A stretch of 64,000 bases of DNA, taken from Treponema sp. (GTDB taxonomy: Bacteria; Spirochaetota; Spirochaetia; Treponematales; Breznakiellaceae). The notes under the pieces are model-generated. The model searched no databases. It was not told the origin of the DNA and was given only the letters and a program-made list of their open reading frames with translations. This document shows, piece after piece, positions 26,735 to 33,925 of the stretch; the stretch's first letter is position 1, and each line of letters begins with the position of its first letter. Where the stretch lies: contig WRMC01000007.1 of NCBI GenBank assembly GCA_009777335.1, forward strand, positions 56,886 to 120,885. Direction: 5' to 3'. The position numbers and the translations under genes are program-made.

Positions 26735-26986
26735 GGCAGCATTTAATCTAGCTTGGTATCCCTTGCCCTCGCTTTTTAACCAAGCTAGTATGTCCGTATC
26801 TATCCTGGTGTGAATTTCTGTTTTCGGTATCTTTAAATGACCAGGGCGGGCTTTTTTCCAATCCTCCTGGGTCCACTCTGGATTCTCAGAATAATCGGTA
26901 TCTTTAAAACTCTCTATTTCAGCGAGCCTTTCTTTTGATGGCAATTGATGATCTTTAAGATCCGAAAATTTGACGGATGTTTTCAA
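26705..26986 (-). CDS. brnA: BrnA-type antitoxin
   Basis: 93 residues. The C-terminal half KTEIHTRIDTDILAWLKSEG, followed by KGYQARLNAALR, is the diagnostic ribbon-helix-helix region of BrnA antitoxins. The N-terminal half, with ENPEWTQEDWKKARP, is the typical toxin-contacting part. BrnA binds BrnT and represses the operon. Its start lies inside the 3' end of brnT (32-base overlap), and toxin-first order is normal for brnTA. It converges with and overlaps the ATP-grasp-like gene. Confidence 0.88.
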   Translation of the reverse strand: MKTSVKFSDLKDHQLPSKERLAEIESFKDTDYSENPEWTQEDWKKARPGHLKIPKTEIHTRIDTDILAWLKSEGKGYQARLNAALRFAMRNGF

Positions 26987-27272
26987 TGTAATCCTCCTTT
27001 TCTTTTTTTGTTGCTTTCCTTGCAGAAATAAGTTTTAGTTCTGTTTCAGATACTTCAGAAAATATAGTAGATAGCAAAATAGTATCCCCTAAAGCTCCTA
27101 TTCCTTTCCATCGAGTTTCTTCTATAGAAGAATGTGCTTCATCATAAACTACAACAAAATACGGATCGAGGAAAACAGGAACCGCTTCTTGGAAAGAAAG
27201 ACCATGCTTTTCCAGGTTTAATTGGTTTTTCTCTTCTTCCCATGTAAAGGTAGAATCTAGAAAATGAAACAC
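26955..27272 (-). CDS. brnT: BrnT-type ribonuclease toxin
   Basis: 105 residues with a GTG start at 27272 and AGAGGT upstream. Family marks are FTWEEEKNQLNLEKHGLSFQ at the N-terminus, then EETRWKGIGALGDTILLSTIF and the C-terminal ELKLISARKATKKEKEDY. BrnT is a RelE/barnase-like RNase whose catalytic positions include the basic and Glu residues of the ISARKA and EETRW segments. The gene is AT-rich. A palindromic region lies in its promoter. Confidence 0.88.
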   Translation of the reverse strand: MFHFLDSTFTWEEEKNQLNLEKHGLSFQEAVPVFLDPYFVVVYDEAHSSIEETRWKGIGALGDTILLSTIFSEVSETELKLISARKATKKEKEDYIENIRQIFGS

Positions 27273-27287
27273 AAAGGTACCTCTATG

Positions 27288-27313
27288 TACATAATATACT
27301 ACATATTTATGTA
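27288..27313 (-). promoter_or_regulatory. Inverted repeat upstream of brnT, candidate BrnA operator
   Basis: TACATAA (27288-27294) and TTATGTA (27307-27313) form an inverted repeat in a very AT-rich stretch just upstream of brnT. Position and symmetry suit autorepression by the BrnTA complex. Confidence 0.5.
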
Positions 27314-27329
27314 TGTCAAATAACTAAAT

Positions 27330-27358
27330 TTGACAGATCCCCTGGGGTGGGGTATCAT
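27330..27358 (+). promoter_or_regulatory. Strong promoter of MATE transporter gene
   Basis: TTGACA (27330-27335), 17-bp spacer, TATCAT (27353-27358). The spacer holds a CCCCTGGGG inverted repeat, which could be an operator. Transcription would start near 27365, about 28 bases before the TTG start codon. Confidence 0.65.
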
Positions 27359-27392
27359 TAGCTAACTAATGGTGGGTAAAAACTAAGAACGA

Positions 27393-28802
27393 TTGGAAAA
27401 CACACAGAAAACGGGTCCTCTAAGGAAAATCATCAATGGGTTTCATGCCCACTTTCCCGAAGATTTCTCTAAAAAAGAGGGCCTGAGCAGGGTTGTTGCC
27501 ATAGCCTGGCCGGCCTTTGCGGAGTCCTTTCTGCTTCACCTGGCTGCCATGGTGAACACCATGATGGTGGGGAGCCTGGGGGCCTGGGCCATTGCCTCGG
27601 TGGGCTACTGTAACCAGCCCCGGATGCTCATCGCCTCGGTCTTCCAGGCCTTTAACACCGGAGCCACGGCCCTTATCGCCCGAGCCAAGGGGGCCCAGAA
27701 CCAGGAAGAGGCCAACACCATCATGCACCAGGCCATCCTCTTCTCCATGTGTATTTCGTCAGTTCTGGCCTTTTTGGGCTATACCTTTGCCACACAGATG
27801 GTGGTTTTTATGGGGGCCAGTGAGGAGATCACCATCACCGGCTCAACCCAGTACCTCCGCATCATCATGCTTACCTTTCCGGCCCATGCCTTCTCGCTGG
27901 CGGTGACGGCCATGCTTAGGGGCATAGGGGAGACCCGGGTCTCCATGCGCTACAACGTCACCGCCAATGTGATCAATGTGGTGGTGGGCTTTCTCTTTAT
28001 TCAGGGCCGCTTTGGGCTGCCCGCCCTGGGAGTCCGGGGGGCCGCCCTGGGTCTGGGTGGGGGTCAGGTGATCGCCGCCACCATGGCCTTTATCACCATC
28101 TACCGGGGCTCGGACATGCTGAAGCTCCGGTTTGTCCAGCTTACCCGGTTCCATAAAGAAACCCTTAGACGGATCATCAAGATCGGTACCCCCGCCATGT
28201 TTGAACAGTTCTGCCTGAGGGCGGGGAATATCATGTTTGCCCGTATCGTGGCCTCCCTGGGGACCATCGCCTTTGCGACCCACCAGATCGCCATGAACAT
28301 ACACCAGATGACCTTTATGAACGGCCAGGCCTTCGGGGTTTCGGCCACCTCCCTCTTGGGTCAGTCCCTGGGGCGGAAGCGGCCCGATCAGGGGAAGGCC
28401 CTGGTCCAGCTCTGCCGGCGTTACGCTCTGATTACCTCCCTCTGTTTTTCCCTGGGTCTCGTCATCTTTGGCCGGCAGCTCATGGGCCTCTATACCGATG
28501 ACCCCGCGGTCCTTTCCGCCGGGGCCGCCCTCCTTTGGATAGTCGCTATCCTCCAGCCCTTCCAGTCTTCCCAGCAAGTGCTGGCCGGGGCCCTTCGGGG
28601 AGCCGGAGACACCAAGGCCGTGGCCATCTGCATCTTCATAGGCCTCGTCGTAATCCGGCCGGTCTTTTCCTTTGTCATGGTCAACTGGGTGGGCCTGGGT
28701 CTCATCGGAATCTGGCTGGCCCTGGTCTGCGATCAGGGCACCCGCTCCTTGTATACGATGTATAGGTTTATATCGGATAAGTGGGTCACGTTGAAGGTAT
28801 AA
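27393..28802 (+). CDS. MATE-family multidrug/metabolite exporter
   Basis: 469 residues, with about twelve hydrophobic segments arranged as two six-helix halves. The first holds VVAIAWPAFAESFLLHLAAM and NTMMVGSLGAWAIASVGYCN, characteristic of the family; the second begins near IIKIGTPAMFEQFCLRAGN. MATE proteins export cationic drugs or metabolites by Na+ or H+ antiport at the inner membrane. The start is a TTG at 27393; there is no better in-frame start before the first membrane helix. Its substrate cannot be read from sequence. Downstream lies about 750 bp of repeat-filled non-coding DNA. Confidence 0.9.
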   Translation: MENTQKTGPLRKIINGFHAHFPEDFSKKEGLSRVVAIAWPAFAESFLLHLAAMVNTMMVGSLGAWAIASVGYCNQPRMLIASVFQAFNTGATALIARAKGAQNQEEANTIMHQAILFSMCISSVLAFLGYTFATQMVVFMGASEEITITGSTQYLRIIMLTFPAHAFSLAVTAMLRGIGETRVSMRYNVTANVINVVVGFLFIQGRFGLPALGVRGAALGLGGGQVIAATMAFITIYRGSDMLKLRFVQLTRFHKETLRRIIKIGTPAMFEQFCLRAGNIMFARIVASLGTIAFATHQIAMNIHQMTFMNGQAFGVSATSLLGQSLGRKRPDQGKALVQLCRRYALITSLCFSLGLVIFGRQLMGLYTDDPAVLSAGAALLWIVAILQPFQSSQQVLAGALRGAGDTKAVAICIFIGLVVIRPVFSFVMVNWVGLGLIGIWLALVCDQGTRSLYTMYRFISDKWVTLKV

Positions 28803-28849
28803 TTTATACATTGATAATGATATACCATATTTTAATCTAAGACCCACCA

Positions 28850-29010
28850 AGTCCCCTCTCGCTGGTCAGTAAACTATCTAAAAAGCGCAATCATTACTAA
28901 GACCTACCCAGCACATCCAGCTGACGCTGGACAGGAACCTTCATCCCAGGCGAGCTGAAAAAAGGCTCGCCCGGGACGAAGTTCCTGCTCCAGCACAGAT
29001 AGCTATGCGT
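28850..29010. repeat. Hairpin module 3 with 23-bp stem
   Basis: Non-coding. The main hairpin is 28932-28987: about 23 paired positions, one bulge and a 9-base loop. Two plus-strand A-C mismatches become G-U pairs if the minus strand is transcribed. A smaller hairpin TCCAGC-TGAC-GCTGGA lies at 28916-28931. Loosely similar modules (shared CGAAGT, GCTCCAGC and TTAATCTAA segments) occur inverted at about 52110-52300. Confidence 0.5.
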
Positions 29011-29016
29011 AGTTAG

Positions 29017-29252
29017 ACTGAGAAGAGCATTTTAATTACCACCTGAATGGTATAGCCAATGTCATACCATCATCATCCATAATAAGGTGGGTGAAGAAAG
29101 CCGCTAAATATAGATCCCAGGAAAGGTGCAGTGGAATAACCCAGGGTGATAGCACAGCGCAGGGTGGCTGACACCCTTGTCGAGTATCTTTCAAAATTTT
29201 TCTTCCCCCATCACCCTTGTAGGATGGATTATTAAAAGGCTCTTCTCAATCC
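29017..29252. repeat. Dispersed element type 2 with inverted ends
   Basis: About 236 bp with imperfect terminal inverted repeats: ACTGAGAAGAGCATTTTAAT at the left and the complement of ATTGAGAAGAGCCTTTTAAT at the right. Inside are hairpins ATGGTAT...ATACCAT (near 29046-29069) and AGGGTG-GCTGA-CACCCT (29161-29177). A related inverted copy without its far end lies at about 51945-52107. No ORF is supported. Confidence 0.6.
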
Positions 29253-29267
29253 AACCGCTCTATGCTT

Positions 29268-29537
29268 GATCTCGCCACTTAAGAAACCAAACACAGGAGG
29301 GGTGGGGGTCGCTGTGGGCTAGGAATATCTGGGAATTCTCCGCCGGAGGAGACCGCGGGTAAAGCAGAATAGGATAATGAGATAAGCTCCGGTACCCAGT
29401 ATGAGCGAGGAAAGCTGAACGCAATGATAGAATACTAGAAACTGGGTGCCGGGGGCTCCGTAGGCGGGTTCATCTCAATTCCTAGACCATGGCGGCCCAC
29501 ATCCCTCTTGAGGTTGTTCATATGGGTTGGCGAGATC
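29268..29537 (+). repeat. Structured dispersed element type 1, copy B
   Basis: 270 bp with GATCTCGCCA (29268-29277) and TGGCGAGATC (29528-29537) ends. The 33-nt helix pairs 29294-29326 with 29478-29510: about 26 Watson-Crick and 5 G-U pairs, 2 mismatches. The pair 29312/29492 is C-G where copy A has U-A (13335/13515), a compensatory change. The sulfatase stop codon follows 13 bases after the element. Same orientation as copy A. Confidence 0.8.
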
Positions 29538-29550
29538 GAACCTACGTTAA

Positions 29551-31047
29551 TTAAAATCCCATCCTCTCATACTGCTCCTGGGGCGCATCATTCTCCTTCA
29601 TCATTCGCACCATAGCTTTTATCATCCGCTCTTCCACATCCCGGTCTTCAATCTCCTGTAGCTGACCGGGGTCTTCTTTTAGGTTAAAGAGCTTGGAGCC
29701 GAAGCGCATGGACTGGCTGTGGCTTCTTGGTTTGAGGGGGATCTTGAGGACCCGGCAGTCCTTGGTAAAGTTAAAGGGCCCGGCCAGTTCCATCCCCTGC
29801 AGCTCCTGGGGGCTAAAGAGGTTCCGCATGTGGGTGGGCATAAGGGTGTATTCAAAGAGGGGCTGGTTCTCGTCATTGAGGGAGCGGCGCATGTAGAGGT
29901 ATTCCCCGTCGGTGATATTGATGGGACAGCCGAAGTAGCCGAACAGGGCGGTCTCGCGGATGGGCTGGTCGTGCTGTAACACCGGAGTGAGGGGCCGCCC
30001 CTGCATGGCGGGGGGCAGGGGAAGGCCGAAGTAGTCCAGCAGGGTGGGGGCCAGGTCTATGGTCTGCACCAGGGAGTTCCGCCGCTCACCCTTAAGGCCC
30101 AGCCGGGGGTCCCAGACAAAGAGGGGAGTGTGGGCAATTTCGTTGTAGGTGGGCATCACGCTCTTGGCCCACCAGCCGTGTTCCCCCAGAAGGTAGCCGT
30201 GGTCGGTGTTCACGATGAGCATGGTGTCCTTCCAGAGGTCGTGCTTGTCCATCACATCCAGAACCAGGCCCAGGTAGTAATCGCACATGGAGAGGAGGGC
30301 CCCGTAGCTAAGCCGGGCATGGCGGACCACTTCCTCCCCCTCGTTCACCGCCGCATAGGGGGGCCAGTCGAAGTCTTCGCCGGTATAGTCCGGGTCGGGG
30401 TAGAGCTCTTTAAACCGGGGGGAGGAAAAGAAGGGCTCGTGGGGGTCGAAGGTTTCGATATGGAGGAACCAATTATCTTCCCGGTAATTGTGTTCGATAA
30501 ACTCAATGCCCCCCTTAAAGGTCTGGCTCTGGGGCATCTTGTCTTCGGTGTCCAGGTAGAGCCGGTTGATCACATCCTGCCGGTGAAGGCCCCCCTTAAG
30601 GGCGGCCCGGCTTTCGCTCTCTTCCCTGGAAAGGAAGGGGTTAAAGGGCATGGCGGGGTCCTTCACCTGACCCTTCCAGGGGTCCCCCTCCTGGCCCCGG
30701 TTGAACTCCCAGCTGCAGTACCGGGGATGATAGGTGGCCCCGCCGTCCTCCCAATAATGACCGTGGTCCGAAACCAGGTGGGAATAGATGCCCTGCTTTT
30801 TGAGGATCTCCGGCATGGAGTCGTCGAAGGGCTCCAGGGGGCTCCAGCTCCGGTGAAGAAAGTTGTAGCGCCCCGTGTGAATCTCCCGCCGGGCGGGCAT
30901 GCAGGGGAGGCTCCCCACATAGCAGTTGTCGAAGCTTACCGCCCGCTCGGCAAGCCGCTTAAAGTTAGGGGTCCGGGTCCAGTCACAGCCATAGGGCTCC
31001 AGCATCCGGCGGTTTAGGGAATCGAACATCACCATTATGGCTTTCAT
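29551..31047 (-). CDS. Cytosolic Cys-type sulfatase
   Basis: 498 residues of the alkaline-phosphatase-like sulfatase family. The N-terminal MVMFDSLNRRML carries the metal Asp. Cys49 in GSLPCMPARREIHTGR is the C-x-P-x-R motif, where Cys is converted to formylglycine, the catalytic nucleophile. Further metal and substrate residues are in LIVNTDHGYLLGEHGWWAKS. No signal peptide is present, so it should act in the cytoplasm on small imported sulfate esters. A ready maturase, the anSME gene, diverges 39 bases upstream. AAGGAGG precedes the ATG. Likely substrates are sulfated sugars, inferred. Confidence 0.88.
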   Translation of the reverse strand: MKAIMVMFDSLNRRMLEPYGCDWTRTPNFKRLAERAVSFDNCYVGSLPCMPARREIHTGRYNFLHRSWSPLEPFDDSMPEILKKQGIYSHLVSDHGHYWEDGGATYHPRYCSWEFNRGQEGDPWKGQVKDPAMPFNPFLSREESESRAALKGGLHRQDVINRLYLDTEDKMPQSQTFKGGIEFIEHNYREDNWFLHIETFDPHEPFFSSPRFKELYPDPDYTGEDFDWPPYAAVNEGEEVVRHARLSYGALLSMCDYYLGLVLDVMDKHDLWKDTMLIVNTDHGYLLGEHGWWAKSVMPTYNEIAHTPLFVWDPRLGLKGERRNSLVQTIDLAPTLLDYFGLPLPPAMQGRPLTPVLQHDQPIRETALFGYFGCPINITDGEYLYMRRSLNDENQPLFEYTLMPTHMRNLFSPQELQGMELAGPFNFTKDCRVLKIPLKPRSHSQSMRFGSKLFNLKEDPGQLQEIEDRDVEERMIKAMVRMMKENDAPQEQYERMGF

Positions 31048-31073
31048 GGGGCCTCCTTCAGTTCTATTAATGG

Positions 31074-31079
31074 TATACT
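31074..31079 (+). promoter_or_regulatory. Extended -10 (TGGTATACT) of maturase gene
   Basis: TATACT preceded by TGG gives an extended -10. It ends 7 bases before the ATG at 31087 with no Shine-Dalgarno sequence, so the message may be leaderless. Confidence 0.45.
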
Positions 31080-31086
31080 GGGAATC

Positions 31087-32364
31087 ATGAGACGTCTATC
31101 GGTGATGATTAAGCCCGCTTCTTCCCTCTGTAACATGAACTGCTCCTACTGTTTCTACCACGAGACCGCCCAGGGCCGCGCGGTGCCCTCCTACGGCATC
31201 ATGCCCCAGGGGAGCATACCGGGGATCCTGGCTAATATGTTCAAGGATCTCGATCCGGGGGATGAGTTGAATATCGCCTTCCAGGGGGGGGAGCCTACCC
31301 TGGCGGGCCTGGACTGGTTCCAGTATGTTACCGGAGAGGCGGAGAAGCTAAGAGGGGAGGTCAAGGTGAATTATGCCCTTCAGACCAACGGCCTCCTTAT
31401 TGACCGGGCCTGGGGGGACTTCCTGGCAGAACACCGCTTCCTGACCGGCCTTTCGCTGGACCTGCTAAGGGGGATCCACGATACCCACCGCAGAACCAGC
31501 GCCGGTGTGCCCACCTGGAAGAGAGTTATTATGACCCGGGATATCCTGGAAGAGGCGGGGACCGAATATAACATCCTGAGCGTCCTTACCAATGGGCTGG
31601 CCGCCGAGCCCGATAAGGCCTGGAGAGCGATTTTATCGTTAGGTATCCGCTACATACAGTTTATCCCCTGCCTGGGACCCCCCGGGCCAAACCAGTCTAA
31701 TCAGTCTAACCAACAACAAATTTGGTCTAACCAGTCCGACCGGTTGGACCAATCCGGCCAGTCTAATCAGTCTAACCAGTCTAACCACCAGCAAATTTGG
31801 TCTAACCAGTCTGACCGGTTGGACCAATCCAGCCAGTCTAATCAGCCAAACCAGTCTAACCACCAGCAAATTCGGTCTAACCAGTCCGACCGGTTGGACC
31901 ATTCTGCCCTTAGACCCGCCCGGTTCGCCCGGTTTTACACCCGGTTATTCCAGCTCTGGCGGGCCCATGGCGACCCGGCCCTGAGCATCAAGCTCTTTGA
32001 TGATACCGCAGCCCTCTTTTTTGATGGCATCCCGGGGATCTGCGGGGCTGGGGGCCGCTGCCACCTACAGTATGTGGTCGAGGCGGACGGGGGAGTCTAC
32101 CCCTGCGACTTTTTCATGGATGACCAGCACCGGACCGGGAACCTTAATGCCAACAGCCTGAGGGAGATTTTCAACTCCCCGGGGGTCCAGGCTTTCCTGC
32201 ATGGGGCCCCGGAACCCCCGGCCTACTGCCAAAAGTGCCCCTACTTTGGGCCCTGCGGCGGGGGCTGTAAGAGGTTGCGGGGCAGCATGTACTACCAGGA
32301 CCCCTCACCCATCTGCGGGTATAGGGAGTTTCTGGAGGAATTTCTAAAAATTACCGATCGGTAA
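31087..32364 (+). CDS. Anaerobic sulfatase-maturating radical SAM enzyme with repeat insert
   Basis: 425 residues. CNMNCSYC (Cys15, Cys19, Cys22) is the radical SAM CxxxCxxC cluster motif. The C-terminal SPASM region has the expected cysteines (CGAGGRCHLQY, GGVYPCDFF, YCQKCPYFGPCGGGCKRLRG) for two auxiliary Fe-S clusters. It oxidises the sulfatase Cys or Ser to formylglycine without oxygen, fitting the divergent sulfatase. Residues about 202-273 are a low-complexity 25-residue tandem repeat, placed between IQFIPCLGP and LRPARFARFYTRL, a linker in other members. Without it the protein would be about 350 residues, close to the family size. The stop codon overlaps the first hipBA operator. Confidence 0.9.
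   Translation: MRRLSVMIKPASSLCNMNCSYCFYHETAQGRAVPSYGIMPQGSIPGILANMFKDLDPGDELNIAFQGGEPTLAGLDWFQYVTGEAEKLRGEVKVNYALQTNGLLIDRAWGDFLAEHRFLTGLSLDLLRGIHDTHRRTSAGVPTWKRVIMTRDILEEAGTEYNILSVLTNGLAAEPDKAWRAILSLGIRYIQFIPCLGPPGPNQSNQSNQQQIWSNQSDRLDQSGQSNQSNQSNHQQIWSNQSDRLDQSSQSNQPNQSNHQQIRSNQSDRLDHSALRPARFARFYTRLFQLWRAHGDPALSIKLFDDTAALFFDGIPGICGAGGRCHLQYVVEADGGVYPCDFFMDDQHRTGNLNANSLREIFNSPGVQAFLHGAPEPPAYCQKCPYFGPCGGGCKRLRGSMYYQDPSPICGYREFLEEFLKITDR
31690..31904 (+). repeat. 75-bp in-frame tandem repeat inside maturase gene
   Basis: The anchor GGTCTAACCAGTCYGACCGG occurs at 31724, 31799 and 31874, an exact 75-bp period (25 codons), about 2.9 copies. The unit is built of a 9-bp subrepeat, CAGTCTAAC/T, encoding (N/Q)(Q/S)(S/N), plus WSNQSDRLDQ. 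The frame is kept throughout. Confidence 0.9.
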
Positions 32365-32463
32365 TATTCCCTCAATTTAGGATAAAAATTACTAAAACAT
32401 TACCGAACGGTAATAATAGCTTGATTTTCCTCGTAAAATGTGATAATGTTACCGATAAGTAAC
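32350..32463 (+). promoter_or_regulatory. Three palindromic operators and promoter of hipBA
   Basis: ATTACCGATCGGTAAT (32350-32365, perfect), ATTACCGAACGGTAAT (32399-32414) and GTTACCGATAAGTAAC (32448-32463) share the pattern TTACCG-N2-CGGTAA. A promoter-like TTGATT (32421-32426) and TGTGATAAT (32439-32447) lie between sites two and three. GAGGT at 32466 is the ribosome site. The first site contains the stop codon of the maturase gene. Confidence 0.75.
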
Positions 32464-32474
32464 ATGAGGTACAT

Positions 32475-32699
32475 ATGATAGTTTCTGACCCAAAGTCCTT
32501 TGGACAGGCGGTTCGCAGGTACCGAAAAATGCGAGGGGCAACCCAGGTTCAATTGGCTGGGGTGGCGAATACGGGGCTCCGGTTTATAATTGATCTGGAG
32601 AAAGGGAAGCCCACAGTGCAACTCGGAAAAGCTCTGCGGGTTGCCTATGTCCTTGGCATTCAATTTGAGGTGCCCGGCATAGATGAGGTGGAATCATGA
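32475..32699 (+). CDS. hipB: HipB-like Xre-family antitoxin
   Basis: 74 residues, an almost bare helix-turn-helix of the Xre/Cro type (FGQAVRRYRKMRGATQVQLA, then GLRFIIDLEKGKPTVQLGKA). It should bind the palindromes upstream and, with HipA, repress its own operon. The stop overlaps the hipA start (ATGA). Order and spacing match hipBA modules. The start is the ATG at 32475 with GAGGT upstream. Confidence 0.87.
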   Translation: MIVSDPKSFGQAVRRYRKMRGATQVQLAGVANTGLRFIIDLEKGKPTVQLGKALRVAYVLGIQFEVPGIDEVES

Positions 32700-33925
32700 G
32701 CCGGAGTCTGCGGGTGTACCTGTGCGGAGAATTGGCGGGTACCCTAATTGAAGATGATCTCCTGCAGCTGCAGTTTACCTATGCACCTAAAGCCCGGCCC
32801 CTATCGGTCCGCTTAGCGGTCAGGGAAGAACCATACCCCCATGCCCTTGCCTTTCCCTTCTTTGAAAATTTATCACCCGAGGGAGAAGCTTTTGAAATCC
32901 TCACCCATGATCACGAGTCAGGGAATACTATTTTTTCTCTTCTTGATCGCTTTGGGGGGGATTGTGCCGGAGCTATAGCTTTTTACGAAACCGCACCAGC
33001 TTCTGAAGATGCTCCATTAAGGGAGTTATCTCCCTTAGAAATGGTAAAAATTATTGACGCTTTGCCGCGGGATCCCCTTTTAACTGGCTTAGAAGATCCT
33101 CCCCGGCTTTCCCTGGCTGGAGCACAATCCAAGTTTGCAGTACTAAAATCCAATGGAACCTATTACCGTTCGAATGATAGATACCCGACAACCCATATCA
33201 TAAAAATTGCAAATACACGATTTCCTCATTTATTAGAGAATGAATTATTTTGTATGAAGCTAGCTCAAATGGTTTTTTCAAATAACCATGAATTTAATAT
33301 ACCAGATCTTGAGTTGCTGGAGATTGATGGCCGGCCATACCTGGAAATATCTAGGTACGATAGAAAAATCGAAAATACCCATGTAGAGCGTATCCATCAG
33401 GAAGATTTTTGCCAGGCCCTAGGTCTCGTGTCTGGCAAAAAATATCAAAAAGGGGGTGGCGCAAGACTTAGGGATTGTTACGAAATTCTAAACCAATTTT
33501 CTAGAGATCTTCTTTCTGATATAAGCCGATTTGCAGAATGGATCATCTTTAATTACCTTATTGGCAATACGGACGCCCATGCAAAAAATATTTCATTGCT
33601 CCATGGCAAAGAGGGAATAAAGCTGGCTCCTTTTTATGATCTATTGTCTACAGAGGTATACCCTGAAAGTGTAGTAGATCACGAAATGGCTATGCTTATT
33701 AATGGGAAGGGAACATATAGCTCCCTAAAAGATCGAGATTTTATCGCTCTTTTTGAACACATGAATCAAAATGCCACCAATATGATGAGGGCTTTGGCCC
33801 AGAGTTTTTCTGATATAGTACAAAAGGCTATAGCATTAAAAGAGACCCTTCCTTCTTGCCCGGTTTATGACGAAATTATCGCCCTGGTACAAAAACGGAT
33901 GGAGATTCTTTTTACCCCATCGTAA
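32696..33925 (+). CDS. hipA: HipA-like serine/threonine kinase toxin
   Basis: 409 residues, near the usual 410-440. The N-terminal subdomain has LSPEGEAFEI. The kinase part has SLAGAQSKFAV (ATP loop), HIIKIANTRFPHLLENELFC, EISRYDRK, the catalytic GNTDAHAKNISLL and the metal-binding APFYDLLS. HipA phosphorylates glutamyl-tRNA synthetase in E. coli and drives persistence; HipA homologues can have other targets. Key residues are present, so it should be active. The 3' end overlaps the convergent epmA by 14 bases. Confidence 0.88.
   Translation: MSRSLRVYLCGELAGTLIEDDLLQLQFTYAPKARPLSVRLAVREEPYPHALAFPFFENLSPEGEAFEILTHDHESGNTIFSLLDRFGGDCAGAIAFYETAPASEDAPLRELSPLEMVKIIDALPRDPLLTGLEDPPRLSLAGAQSKFAVLKSNGTYYRSNDRYPTTHIIKIANTRFPHLLENELFCMKLAQMVFSNNHEFNIPDLELLEIDGRPYLEISRYDRKIENTHVERIHQEDFCQALGLVSGKKYQKGGGARLRDCYEILNQFSRDLLSDISRFAEWIIFNYLIGNTDAHAKNISLLHGKEGIKLAPFYDLLSTEVYPESVVDHEMAMLINGKGTYSSLKDRDFIALFEHMNQNATNMMRALAQSFSDIVQKAIALKETLPSCPVYDEIIALVQKRMEILFTPS

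Noticed and set aside
31690..31904. CRISPR-like array
   Set aside because: The repeats are contiguous with no unique spacers, the period is a whole number of codons, and they are translated inside an intact enzyme gene.
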